From: Drosophila persimilis
Taxonomy: Eukaryota > Arthropoda > Insecta > Diptera > Drosophilidae
Length of the DNA: 64,000 bases
Assembly: GCF_003286085.1 (NCBI RefSeq)
Contig: NW_020825294.1
Coordinates: 12,298,501 to 12,362,500, forward strand
Reading direction: 5' to 3'
A program made the position numbers and the translations under genes. Each line of letters starts with the position of its first letter. Position 1 is the stretch's first letter. The notes under the pieces were generated by a model. It worked only from the letters and a program-made list of their open reading frames with translations, made no database searches and was not told where the DNA came from. Positions 31,889-42,297 of this stretch are shown here, piece by piece.

Positions 31889-32418
31889 CTACAAGCTCGG
31901 AAGCAGCACAAAAAGGATTGCAAATTTTTCGTTGCAAATTCTGATCCGACTGCTGCACAGTGGGTGAAGCGGCCCATTTGGTTGCCAAATTACAGCAAAC
32001 ATAGGAAAAACTAGAGATTGACCGTGTTGTCCACTGTGCGCTGTCGCGGTAAGCCATTTTTTACCATTCTTCATCTTCATCTTCGAGCGCTCGGAAGCAG
32101 CACAAAAAGGATGGCAAAATTTCCTTTCGTTGCTATGAGAGCGAAAGAGAAGCAAGAGTTCTGATCTACTGCCGCACAGTGGGTCAAGCTTAAACAATTT
32201 TCAAATTGCGTTTATACATATATATTTTATATATTACATATATGATATTATATATATTGTTGGAAACAAAACAAAAGACCCATGGAAAGAACGGGACAGG
32301 ATTGACCGTTTTCGGCCCACTGTGAGCCGCCTCGGGATTTGACCAGACGAACACCTACACTTTGACTGTCGCCATTTCCAACTAGACTGCGACCGCGTTC
32401 ACTTCAGTCGGGTGTAAA
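31889..32418. promoter_or_regulatory. Shared divergent promoter region of the two-gene unit, with a tandem duplication
   Basis: About 530 bp separate the divergent starts. A block containing GGAAGCAGCACAAAAAGGAT and ending with CAGTGGGT(G/C)AAGC appears twice in tandem (about 31900-31970 and 32093-32190). The corresponding region of the second copy (23260-23350) has only one. A TCATCTTCATCTTC run lies between. No TATA box or Motif 1 was seen. Confidence 0.5.
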
Positions 32419-33338
32419 ATGAACTTGGAAGAGGTTTTCATACGCCACCCGCTGTTGGCTGCCCGTGGACGCGATGTGCGGCGAGCCATCAGATACGTGG
32501 AGCGGCAGTCCCACTTGATAGAGCTGAACTGTGGGCTTATCAACATGGTGTCAAACTTGCAACTTTTCGGGGAGCAGCCTTTTGTCCTCATTTTCGAACA
32601 GTTTCATTTCAGGCACGTACCCAACGTAAGTTCCTCTTTAACAGTCTCTTTATATCATATTAAGTAGTATATTTACAGGTGCTCCTCAGCCGCTGGAAAT
32701 CTTTGGCCATTGCAGCTGCAAATATGGACGGCACAAAATTCAAGTTTCTGTACCTGCAGGTGGTCCCTACAGACGTGCACGTTTTGGGCAGCAATGAGAT
32801 ATATGAAGGACTAAAAGTCGTAGTCACTTCAATTCTCAACCTGGGCTTGGCCCAAAATGTGTGCGGCGTAATATCGGACAGGTGCAGGGCCAATTTGAAG
32901 TCGCTGCAGTATGTCGCAAACTATTTCCCGGTCCTGTGGGACGAGGTCCATATGAAGAAGAAATTGGTCACGCGGTATAAAGATACGGTGGATAGATTAG
33001 GCAAAATCTACGGAAGCACCTTTGACCGAAACACATGGAAACAGAAGTTTTCAGAAATAACCAGCAGCACGCCAAATGAACTAGAGGAGTTTAATTCAAA
33101 CGAAGTTTTAAACTTAAAAAAGCTATTGGCGCTGAACTTCGCGAAATCGTCTACACCTCTTAACTTGAGCAGAGTCAATAGCTCCGATCTCGAGCTGCGT
33201 GGATTCATCCTCACCTCCCATGTGTACGATATTCTTAAATTTATCCACGTTACAGATGCGGATAAATTCACCGACACACGGGCTGCAATAAAATATTTTT
33301 CCCGCGTGGTAGGAATTGTAACCTTTATATATAATTAG
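32419..33338 (+). CDS. 'Unit gene 2': unrecognised protein of a repeated divergent gene pair
   Basis: Two exons, 32419-32625 and 32679-33338, are joined by a 53-bp GT-AG intron (GTAAGT donor, TTTACAG acceptor) into 288 residues. I do not recognise the family. The first exon is helical (VRRAIRYVERQSHLIELNCG) and the second begins VLLSRWKSLAIAAANMDGTK. There is no signal peptide, zinc ligand set, Walker motif or obvious DDE triad. Conserved-looking phrases are LQVVPTDVHVLGSNEIYEGL and VISDRCRANLKSLQYVANYF. The start ATG has the context AAAATG. The other copy (22.5-23.1 kb) shares the same exon-intron layout but is broken. It could be a captured host gene inside a mobile element or a young duplicated gene. 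Confidence 0.55.
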
Positions 33339-33417
33339 ATAGAGTAAAATATACGTACATATATACATATATATATAAATCAGGTGATTTTAAATACTAA
33401 TGATGGGCGGACTATCC

Positions 33418-34260
33418 GAATCTTAAGGCTAATGTCCCTGTCCAGGACAGTCCCTTCTTAGGAGTTCTTCTGTGACCTCCGTGTAGTTGGAGAGTGCATA
33501 CTCCCCGTTCTCGTCCGAAGGAAGCCTGGCCAGCCAGGGCATTGTAGTGCCGGCACGCAGGCAACCGACAATTTAGTTGGCATAGTCCAGATCCTTGGTG
33601 AAGAGAGCGGCGGCAAGGTCGTACTCCGAGTTGTTGGCACGTTCGATGACCCCGTCGAGCTTCTTGAATCGAATCAGCTGCTGGACGGGCCCGAATATCT
33701 TCTCGCGGGCAATGGGCATGTTGTCTCGGACATCGGCGAACACCGTTGGCTGGACAAAGTAGCCGGGAAGGCATTCGAGACGGCTACCGCCGGCCACCAG
33801 ATTGGCGCCCTGCTGGATCATGCCAAGGATCTTATCCATCTGCTCCTGGTTGATCTGGGGATCCTGCTTGGTGTTCAGATCTAAGGGATTGCCCACGGTC
33901 CTCTTCTTGGCACGCTCTGCACTGCGCTCCACGAACTCGTCGTAGATCTTATCCTCCACAAAGGTGCGAGAGCCGGCACAGCAGCACTGGCCCATGTTGA
34001 AGAAGAGGCCGAATTGGGCCGTCTCTACGAATAGAGTCAGAAAGGATAATGTTGGGGGACTTTCCGCCCAACTCCAGGGTCACGCGCTTCAGGTTCGTGT
34101 GGCCGGATGCCAGTTGGATGAGCCACATTGACTGCTCAGCTGGCTTTAGGAAGATGGTGTTGCCGGTAGCCAGTGTGGGTCTTCTCTGTGGTCGGACTGT
34201 TGCTCCGGGGTGGTCTGGGGGGGCCACAAAAGCGCCAACGGGCGCCGCTGGCCGTCCACG
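33418..34260 (-). pseudogene. Aldh: Aldehyde dehydrogenase (Aldh) pseudogene
   Basis: On the minus strand, pieces of a class 1/2 aldehyde dehydrogenase follow each other. They are [14 protein letters not shown] (34190-34140), [20 protein letters not shown] with [10 protein letters not shown], and [20 protein letters not shown] (around the catalytic Cys). Then come [36 protein letters not shown], and ENGEYALSNYTEV. There is an internal deletion between KPAEQ and LIQLASG, a frame change before GQCCC, an in-frame TAA at 33573, and loss of the segment after LRAG. The N-terminal NAD-binding part is absent. No function is expected. Confidence 0.85.
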
Positions 34261-34729
34261 GGAAAATCTCCCCCCACAAATCCAATTGAGATGGCACTGC
34301 TTCGATAAGTCGCGACAGAGCTGATCGCTGGTGGTGGTACCGATGGTTTTATATCGATGGTTTACACCGATGATTATAAATCTATCGATATTTGATTATT
34401 GTTATTGATTATTTGTAATTCTTACCTTACCTTACCTTTTATACCTTGCGGCAGCATTTCTAGCAACATGTAGCAGAGCAACATTTTTAAGCACCTGCAA
34501 CATTTTAAGCACCTGCAACATGCCAAGGCCCCAAAACTGCCCGAACCCGCAACACCGTAAGCTCGGTACCGCCGCTCCGCGTCGCAACGTTTTTTGCACG
34601 AGTTTTTTCACGTATTTGTTCATTGACAAAAACTCAAGCTGCGCTTGTGTGAGAGTGTGTGTGTGTGTGTGTGCGTTGTGTGGCGCGCGTACCACTATCT
34701 CTGTGTGTGTGAGTGGGGCTTGGTGCGCT
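34261..34729. other. Promoter-like fragment with DRE-type sites, no gene seen
   Basis: ATCGATGG, TATCGATA and similar sites cluster at 34355-34400, and a GT-rich run lies at about 34650-34680. A short frame starts at 34520, but nothing supports it. About 30 bases from 34280 are nearly the same as 25877-25905 upstream of the FRA10AC1-like gene, which suggests a copied promoter piece. Confidence 0.35.
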
Positions 34730-35822
34730 AAAAATGAGTATTGGGGTATATTAGATTTGGTAAAAGTGGATGTGTGTAACGTCCAGAAGGAATCGTTTCC
34801 GACCCCATAAAGTATATATATGGATCAGCATCAATAGCCGAGTCGATTGAGCCCTGTCCGTCTGTCCGCCCGTCTGTCCGTGTGTCCGTCTGTCCGTCCC
34901 CTTCAGCGCCTAGTGCTCAAAGACTATAAGAGCTAGAGCAACGATGTTTTGGATCCAGACTTCTGTGATATGTCACTGCTACAAAAATATTTCAAAACTT
35001 TGCCCCGCCCACTTCCGCCCCCACAAAGGGCGAAAATCTGTGGCATCCACAATTTTAAAGATACGAGAAAACCAAAAACGCAGAATCGTAGAGAATGACC
35101 ATATCTTTTAGACTGCGGAATCTGAATTGGATCGTATTATTATTATAGCCAGCATCAAGAAAACAATTTCATTTTTTCTCGCCCTGTCTCTCTCTAACAC
35201 ACACGTAGCATAGGCGGCTTTGCTTAGAGTAAAACATTAGCGCCTAGATCTCAGAGATTATAAAAGCTAGAGCAACCAAATTTGGTATCCACACTCCTAA
35301 TATATCAGACCGAGACGAGTTTGTTTCAAAATTTCGCCACACCCCCTTCCGCCCCCGCAAAGGATGCAAATCTGGGGATATTCACAAATCTCAAAGACTA
35401 TTAACGCTAGAGTAACCAAATTTGGAATCCGCACTTCTCTTAGATCTCACTATAAAACGTGTATCTCAAAATTTCGCCCCACCCCCTTCCGCCCACACAA
35501 AGGACGAAAATCTGTTGCATCCACAATATTGCAGATTCGAGAAAACTAAAAACGCAGAATCATAGATTACGACCATATCTATCAGATTGCTGAATCTGAA
35601 TCAGATCAGATCATTTTTATAGCCAAAGGAAACAAATCAATTTGCAGTGTCTACGCAGCGCGTGACGTCACGCTCAGACTGATTTTCTGTCTCTCTCGCA
35701 CGCACTCTTTGTCGTGTCGTTTACTATTAGCGGCCTCTGCCGGAGGAGAGCCATACTGACTTAGTATCGGGTATAACCGTAGAGTTGCGGTGTCCGCAGC
35801 AACTCACAACGTTCCCACTCGA
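34730..35822 (+). repeat. DINE-1/INE-1-like dispersed repeat, copy F
   Basis: About 1.09 kb, lacking only the first bases of the head. It holds the core GAATCGTTTCCGACCCCATA, the GTCCGTCTGTCC run, the repeated CCAAATTTGG blocks and the terminal ACTCACAACGTTCCCACTCG. It ends 170 bp before the start codon of the epimerase gene, so it forms part of that gene's immediate upstream region. Confidence 0.75.
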
Positions 35823-35992
35823 CACTCAGCTCAGCAATCCGGTCGAGAGGCCAATTTCAAATTCGAGTCCAGATTACCTGGCGTTACATGCTAAAAAATT
35901 ACAGTTAACAACAAATAAACACAAGCCAACAGAGGGCGCTGCGAAGGAACAGTACGAGATCCAGTGAAATACCGTTAGTCTAAAAAACAAAT

Positions 35993-38900
35993 ATGGCCAC
36001 GACAGCGGCCGCCATGGCCGCCACCAGTGTCGTCGTTTTGGATCGCGGCAATAACACGACCTGCACCATCAACTTGCATGGTAAGCGCTACGGGAAGGGA
36101 AAGCTGTGGCGGGCCAGGCCAGCAAAAAGCCACAAAAAAACACACAACACACAAAAAAGCATCAAGTGGAAAGAACAACAATCAGCGCCGATTCTGCAGA
36201 GTAGAGTCGTTGGCGTTATTTTTAGCGCATGATTAGCCTGAACAGAACTCATTTTATAGACTTTCGTTTTATGGGGAGTTCCAGAGTTAAAACCAGTTTT
36301 GCCGCCCCCATTGACGTAGTGTAACCCACCGAGACGACCCCTCTAGAGGTTATCAGTTTGTACTGAAAACAACCTTGTCGATGTGCTGCTTTGGTGTTCC
36401 GCTCTTGAGAGAACTTTCAATAATCGCCTATCTTATCGGCCAAGATCCGATCCCGGCGATATGCACCGAGAGATAATATATGAAAGCTGTTGGGGTAACG
36501 GGGTAGCAGTTGCTCCAGACGATGGGATCAGCTTCAGTTTCAGCCCAGGCAATGGCAGCGGCTCCTACTCGCAGAAAATTTCGATTAGGCGTTATATATG
36601 AATGTATAGTAGACATAGGTGCCTATGCGAGTGTGTACCCAGCGTACTTTCAACAATTACGACTCGCTCTGTCTGGCCTACCCACGTCGTAGTCGTCGTC
36701 GTCGTCGTTTGAGCAACAGACAGAGACACAGCACAGCACAGCGGAACCTAGCGACGGTACTGCCCATGAACGATCCGTTGTCGACAAGTTTTTGAGTACG
36801 CTTTGGCCAAACTACACTTGTTTATTTCCTACATCTGGAAATCCGAATCGCCAAAGCTTCGAAGCTGTGCCTCTGGCTTAGCAAATCTCATCAAACATTG
36901 GGGGCAGCCCGAAGAGAGTTTTGGGAACAGCGGCCACGCCAACAGCGCCAGCAGCGCCGCCCACGCACCCTTCAAGTGTGCACCCACCAATTGGCCGTAG
37001 GCCACATCCACATCCACATCCATGCTACAGCCAGAGCCAAAGCAATGCCAAGCAAGATTTAACTGTACCAGAGCGTATGACTCTGCGGCTGTCTCGCTCG
37101 TCTCCAGTCAGTCTCAGTCAGTCCCAGCCAGTTTACTTGCAGGCCAGTTACGAGTACTTCGGGCTTTAAGTGTAAGTGTAAGTGTAAGTGTGAGTCTGGG
37201 TATGTGGGTTAGAAGTGTGTGCGTCATGTACTGCGGATGGCTGCCGCTGCTGTTGCTGTAGCTGTAGTTGTTGCCACAGTTGATCCAACTCCGAGTAGTC
37301 ATTCCATTCATTGATATGCCTCCTAGGACTTTTGCCCGATCTGTTATGTGCAGATCAGTCGTCGATCTCGGTCTTCTCTTCTTTTCTTAGCATCGAAACT
37401 TTCGCAAGTCGATTATAGTCATGTGAATAGTTTACTCCCACAATATCTTTGTTTGAGTCAAGGAAACCGCTAAATAGAGTAAATTTATCCCAGAATAATA
37501 TTGAATAATAAGAGATAAACTTTTCCCATTTCTTAATATCTTTTTCAGGTGCCACAGTTGTCTCCTGGCGAGTGAACAACCAGGAGCAGTTGTTTGTTAG
37601 GTGAGTAGATCCCTCGTTCGCACTCTTTAAGAATCGCATCGCTCATACGCCCGAGTGGTCCGACTTTAAGCTCGAACTTACGCAAGCCCACGGTATGCGC
37701 TGGTCATGCAACCAAAAAAGTGATTTGCAAAGTTTCCAACACACACCGCACCGAGAGAGAAAAGGAGAGGAGAACTGGCCACAAAGGACGTGAACGGACA
37801 GCGGGAAGGGTGCAAAGTGAGGAAGGGGAGGCGACCGGGAGCAGCCTTAGCCATTCTGTTTGGCGGCAAAATGTTTTTGTATGACACCCAACAAAAAACA
37901 TGTCGGGACCGAGCGACGGCCCCAAACGTCGAACCAACGAACCGAACCGAACCGAACCAAAACAGAAGGGAACGGAACGGATAGGGAATGCACTGCGATG
38001 CCGTCAGCTGCCTTCTCCCTCCTAATCCACCTCCTCCTCCATTATGCGGCCTCTTTTTTCGCACTGTTGCTGCTGCCTACTGCCGGTCTGTATTCTCCCT
38101 CCGCACTCTCCCAGTCCCCTCGTTCTCGGCCACGTTGTGGCAAAACAATGTGCAAGTTTTTATGAATGGAGTTTTTGGCGCGGCAGAGCTAGATCGATAA
38201 ATCCCCACTGCAGCTCTGCTCTGCTCTGTCCCCTCTCGTCTCACGTCTCCCTTCCAAGCACTTTTGCAGGCACAGTGGAGCAAACACGTATACTTCCACT
38301 CTCAATTACAGTATTCTTGGGCCCACTTTCGTGTTGTGCTTTTTGTTTCTCACACACGCAGCTGCTACTCCCACACACGAACACACGCATCGCACGGACA
38401 AGCTTTGGCTTCTCGCTCTCGCTTTTGCTCTCGCTCACTCCTTTCGTGCCCCCCTTCATCGTCTCTTCTGCCACTACTTTTCAACTGTTTTTGTGGTCTC
38501 AACACACTCTCAGTCGCATTTGGAAACCCACTAAAAACCCCCGGCATTCGGGGCCATGGCAAAGGGAGGATAAAGCTGAAAACTAAATGAATTACAATAG
38601 TTGCCTGGTTCTATCAAAGAACATTTAAATAAATTCAACTATTTCAAAAGAAAAGAAAAACATGCCAAACAGAAACTCATAAAAAGCGAAAATACCCCCG
38701 TACAGTGATTATCAAAAGTATTTGCAGCCTAAACTACAAACTTGCAATAGAATTACTTTTATGATGCCACTCTGACGAGATTTAACTTGGGAATTAACAA
38801 GATGATCTTAAGACAGATCAGAGGAAAAATCGAATAATTAGAGGAATATGTATCAGTTGTTTTTGTCTGGGTATTACCCAAAAAAAAAAGGAAGCTTCAA

Positions 38901-40554
38901 GTGGGATAGCTTTTGCCACTAAAAAATATAAATATATCTTAACATCGAGCGTGAAAGGAAACGAAATATAATAGAATATAAATATTCTCCCAACTTGCGC
39001 TTGGTGGAACTATTTTGCCCCTCACTGTACATGCATCGAAACACCGACCGCTCTCTGCGCCAAATCCCCAACTCAAAACTCGAATATTAATGACAATTGC
39101 CATGTCAAATGCGATATACAACAACAACTGAAGGATCTCACAAATGATGCACAAAAGCAGAAGCAGAAGCGGAGCTGAACTGAACTGCTTGATGGATGCG
39201 CCGGCAAATTAGCTGGGAAGAAAAGCAGATCCAGACTCGACTCCGGGCAACGTCGTCGTCGTCAGCATCAGCAGCCAGGGGAAAAACAAGAAGAAAAAAA
39301 ACATGAAAAAAGGGGCAAGGAGCATTTTGCCAGACACTTTTTTCTGCTAATAGCATTTCTGAATTTCTGAATGTCTGTCTCGGGCCCGGGCCAGGCGCTG
39401 TCTGCTAGCGTTTTTATGGCTGAAATATTTTCGAGTAGCTCTTACCGAATTAATCGACTCTTCCTTCTCCGTCCTCTTTTCCTTGCAGTAAGCTAGCCTC
39501 GTTCGACGGCAAGAAGGCGATACGTGGCGGGATTCCTTTTGTCTTTCGTAAGTTCGGAAGGTAACAGGAGCTGTCCTGCGCTGGCCTGTCCTCTCATAAG
39601 CATACCCCTAAGCATTTCCCTTGATCTTGCAGCCCAGTTTGGTGCTTGGTCCTTTGGGCCGCAACATGGATTCGCCAGAATCACGCGATGGCATCTGGAG
39701 AGGGCGCCGGATAGGCTGCACAACGGCGACGTCGAGGCTATATTCTCGCTGATGGACAACGAGTTCACGCGCTCCATCTGGAACTATCAGTAGGTGGTCG
39801 CTACCTCCAAGACAGTCATGTTTGATCTGACTCTGATCTCCTTATAACGTACGAGTAGGTTTCGCATCACATACCGCCTCATTCTGCGCGAGAAGGAGCT
39901 CCACTTCCACATTGGCGTCTACAACCCGAGCAAGGAGCTGAGCTTCTCCTTCAACATGCTGCTGCACACTTACTTGAAGGTGCCCGATGTGCGCCGCTGC
40001 CAGATCACGGGCCTGCACGGCTGCCACTTTATCGACAAGACGCGAGAGAACGCCTTGTACCAGGAAGGTCGCGAGGTCGTCACTGTCAACGAGTGGACCG
40101 ATCGAATCTACCAGCACACGCCGCAGGAGCACGTCATCACCAACGTGGTCTCCGGCCGCAAGATGAGACTGCACAAGTACAATTTCCCCGACACGGGTGA
40201 GTCGATTTGAGGGGGAGAAATCGATGAAATTATTTCTACTATAACCTTTACAATATTTCTCGCAGTCATCTGGAATCCCTGGATTGACCGATCGCGCGAG
40301 ATGAGCGACTTTGGCGATGACGAGTTCCCCAACATGCTCTGCGTGGAGGCAGGCAATGTAACCTCTCCCGTGATCCTGCTGCCGGGAACAGCTTTCGAAG
40401 CCAGCCAGATCCTTCAGGTAGAGCAATCGGTGGCATGTTTAACCTGAATCCTGAATCCTAAATCCCATCCCCTAACGTACAGCAATTCAAGTGTCCCTAT
40501 GATATAATTAATGCACCCAAGAAATCCAAAAAGAAGTCCAAGTCCCGCTCATAG
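35993..40554 (+). CDS. Glucose-6-phosphate 1-epimerase (D-hexose-6-phosphate mutarotase)
   Basis: Seven exons: 35993-36080, 37549-37600, 39489-39547, 39633-39789, 39859-40196, 40266-40417, 40483-40554. All are GT-AG and in frame, giving 305 residues. It interconverts alpha and beta glucose 6-phosphate in the cytosol. The aldose-1-epimerase-type fold shows GGIPFVFPQFGAW, the catalytic-type His78 in GPQHGFAR, TGLHGCHFIDK, and the late Glu259 in CVEAGNV. The end is a Lys/Ser-rich tail. Introns 1 (1.5 kb) and 2 (1.9 kb) contain no gene that I can support. The first ATG is followed by an Ala-rich lead before SVVVLDRG. D. melanogaster CG9008 is the likely counterpart, from memory. Confidence 0.9.
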
Positions 40555-42297
40555 CCAGTCACCGTACTTGCCTCCACCTCCTTATGACAAACGAAATTAT
40601 TTACTTTGCTTGCGCAGATCATCATCGAAGGGAACGTCAGTCGCAAAACCAAAAGGAATCGCTAGCGTTTAAAGAATCGGAACCCCATGAGGTAAACCGA
40701 TTCGCAACAAGCTTAAAGCGCACTTTTTCACGGAGATCCTCCCCTTTCCAAAGGTGGAGTACAAGGAAGTAGAAGCAGGAGCTGAAGGAGGCAGACGCAG
40801 CGGGAGACACAGAACACAGTTTGGTTGTTCCCGTATGGAATTTAGAATCTAACCTATGTCTTAAGTAATCGTAAATCCTTCACTAGCAATATGTGTTGTG
40901 CAAAGAAATCGAAAGGAAAGTAATTCTTACCCGTAGCTTAATCGTAGTTTTTACATCCTTACTTGCCTACTTGGAACTGACTTCACATCTTTCGTAAATG
41001 GGAAGCCTCAAGGAGATTCTGTATTCCCAGCTCTAAAATAAATGTACATTCCTTTGGCTATGCTGGGCGTCGCCTTATATGTTTTTAGCCTGAGATATTT
41101 TGCGTCTTAGAAGTGTATACCTTTGAACTAAACTAAAAGGTTAGTCTATGCTTTAGGGAATTATACAAGATATAAGTTGTAGGCGATGATTCAGTTCACC
41201 CTCGTATAGTTGATGGTACATATATTCTTGCCACGGTTACGGCACGAGTAAATGGGATATGGATAGTTCGGTTTCATAAATTTCATAAGAAAGGACTTAG
41301 GAACGTCTATTATTCTCCAATTGTATTCTGATATGGCTTCACGCTCTCCGAAAGCCCCACTAATTAGGAAATTGCATTAACTAAAGTTAAACTAATGTGT
41401 CGGCTTCCACTTGATAAACTTGTATACGGTTGAATATAGATAACGTACTTTTATTTTTAAGTTCAATCTGTGTAAAATACTAATAGCAATTATCTATGCC
41501 AATTTATAAAATAAACCAACTATAAATTCATGTATGTACATCCATGTCGTCAAGACTATTTTTTAAGTAACTAAGCTTTTTTACTAGCTGTAGCGAAATG
41601 TTTCAATTAAAATGGCCGAGGCAGCCGAACAATAGCGATTTGTTGGACAGTACGTACGTATACAAGATAAAGGAATGAAAAGAACGGTACAGCCACTAGC
41701 CATACCATACAATATATAGCACTATATTTGATCTTATGCGTTTTCTCATTTTAAGCGCTACAACGCTCTCATACTCGTACTCCATGGATTTCTATTAGAG
41801 TAAATCTCTGATCCAAGACATAGCAAATAGGAAATGCAACTGTGGTATCCAATCGAACGTCCGCCCAAGTGAGAGATGGCTACACTTAAGCTTAGTTTAT
41901 TTGATTTAGTTTCTTTTATATCGTTTCGTTTCGTTTGCTTAGATTAGATTCTTTACATACATGTATAAATTAGGCATTTCTAGAACGTATCCTAAACGCA
42001 ATGCTCTCGCGAATTGAGCCACCTGCCTCCGGGGAGACACACTTAGCATCCTGTCGTCTCAGTAGTTGGCTACTCAATGGGCTTCGTATGTGTTGTGTGG
42101 TGCCTTTGGAAGCTGGGACGAGAAGGGGAAACGTTAGCACACTTTACACGGTAGCGGGGTTCGGGGGCAGCTGTCGAGGGACGAGACTTGTTCAGTTTCT
42201 CTATAAATATGTTTATGATCGAATGATATTGCAGGGATAGTTTGGTGCACAGCGTTCTGAGAGGGGGCTCCAGGAGTCGATCCAGGAGAGACCCTCC
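40555..42297. other. Convergent 3' region of the epimerase gene and TM9SF4
   Basis: No gene is seen. AATAAA signals at about 41037 and 41510 suit alternative ends of the plus-strand epimerase transcript. The segment 41900-42290 probably includes the TM9SF4 3' untranslated region. Confidence 0.5.

Noticed and set aside
36081-37548. Possible small genes in epimerase introns 1 and 2 (36.1-39.5 kb)
   Set aside because: Frames are short, proline- or serine-rich by composition, and lack start context, splice support or any family resemblance.
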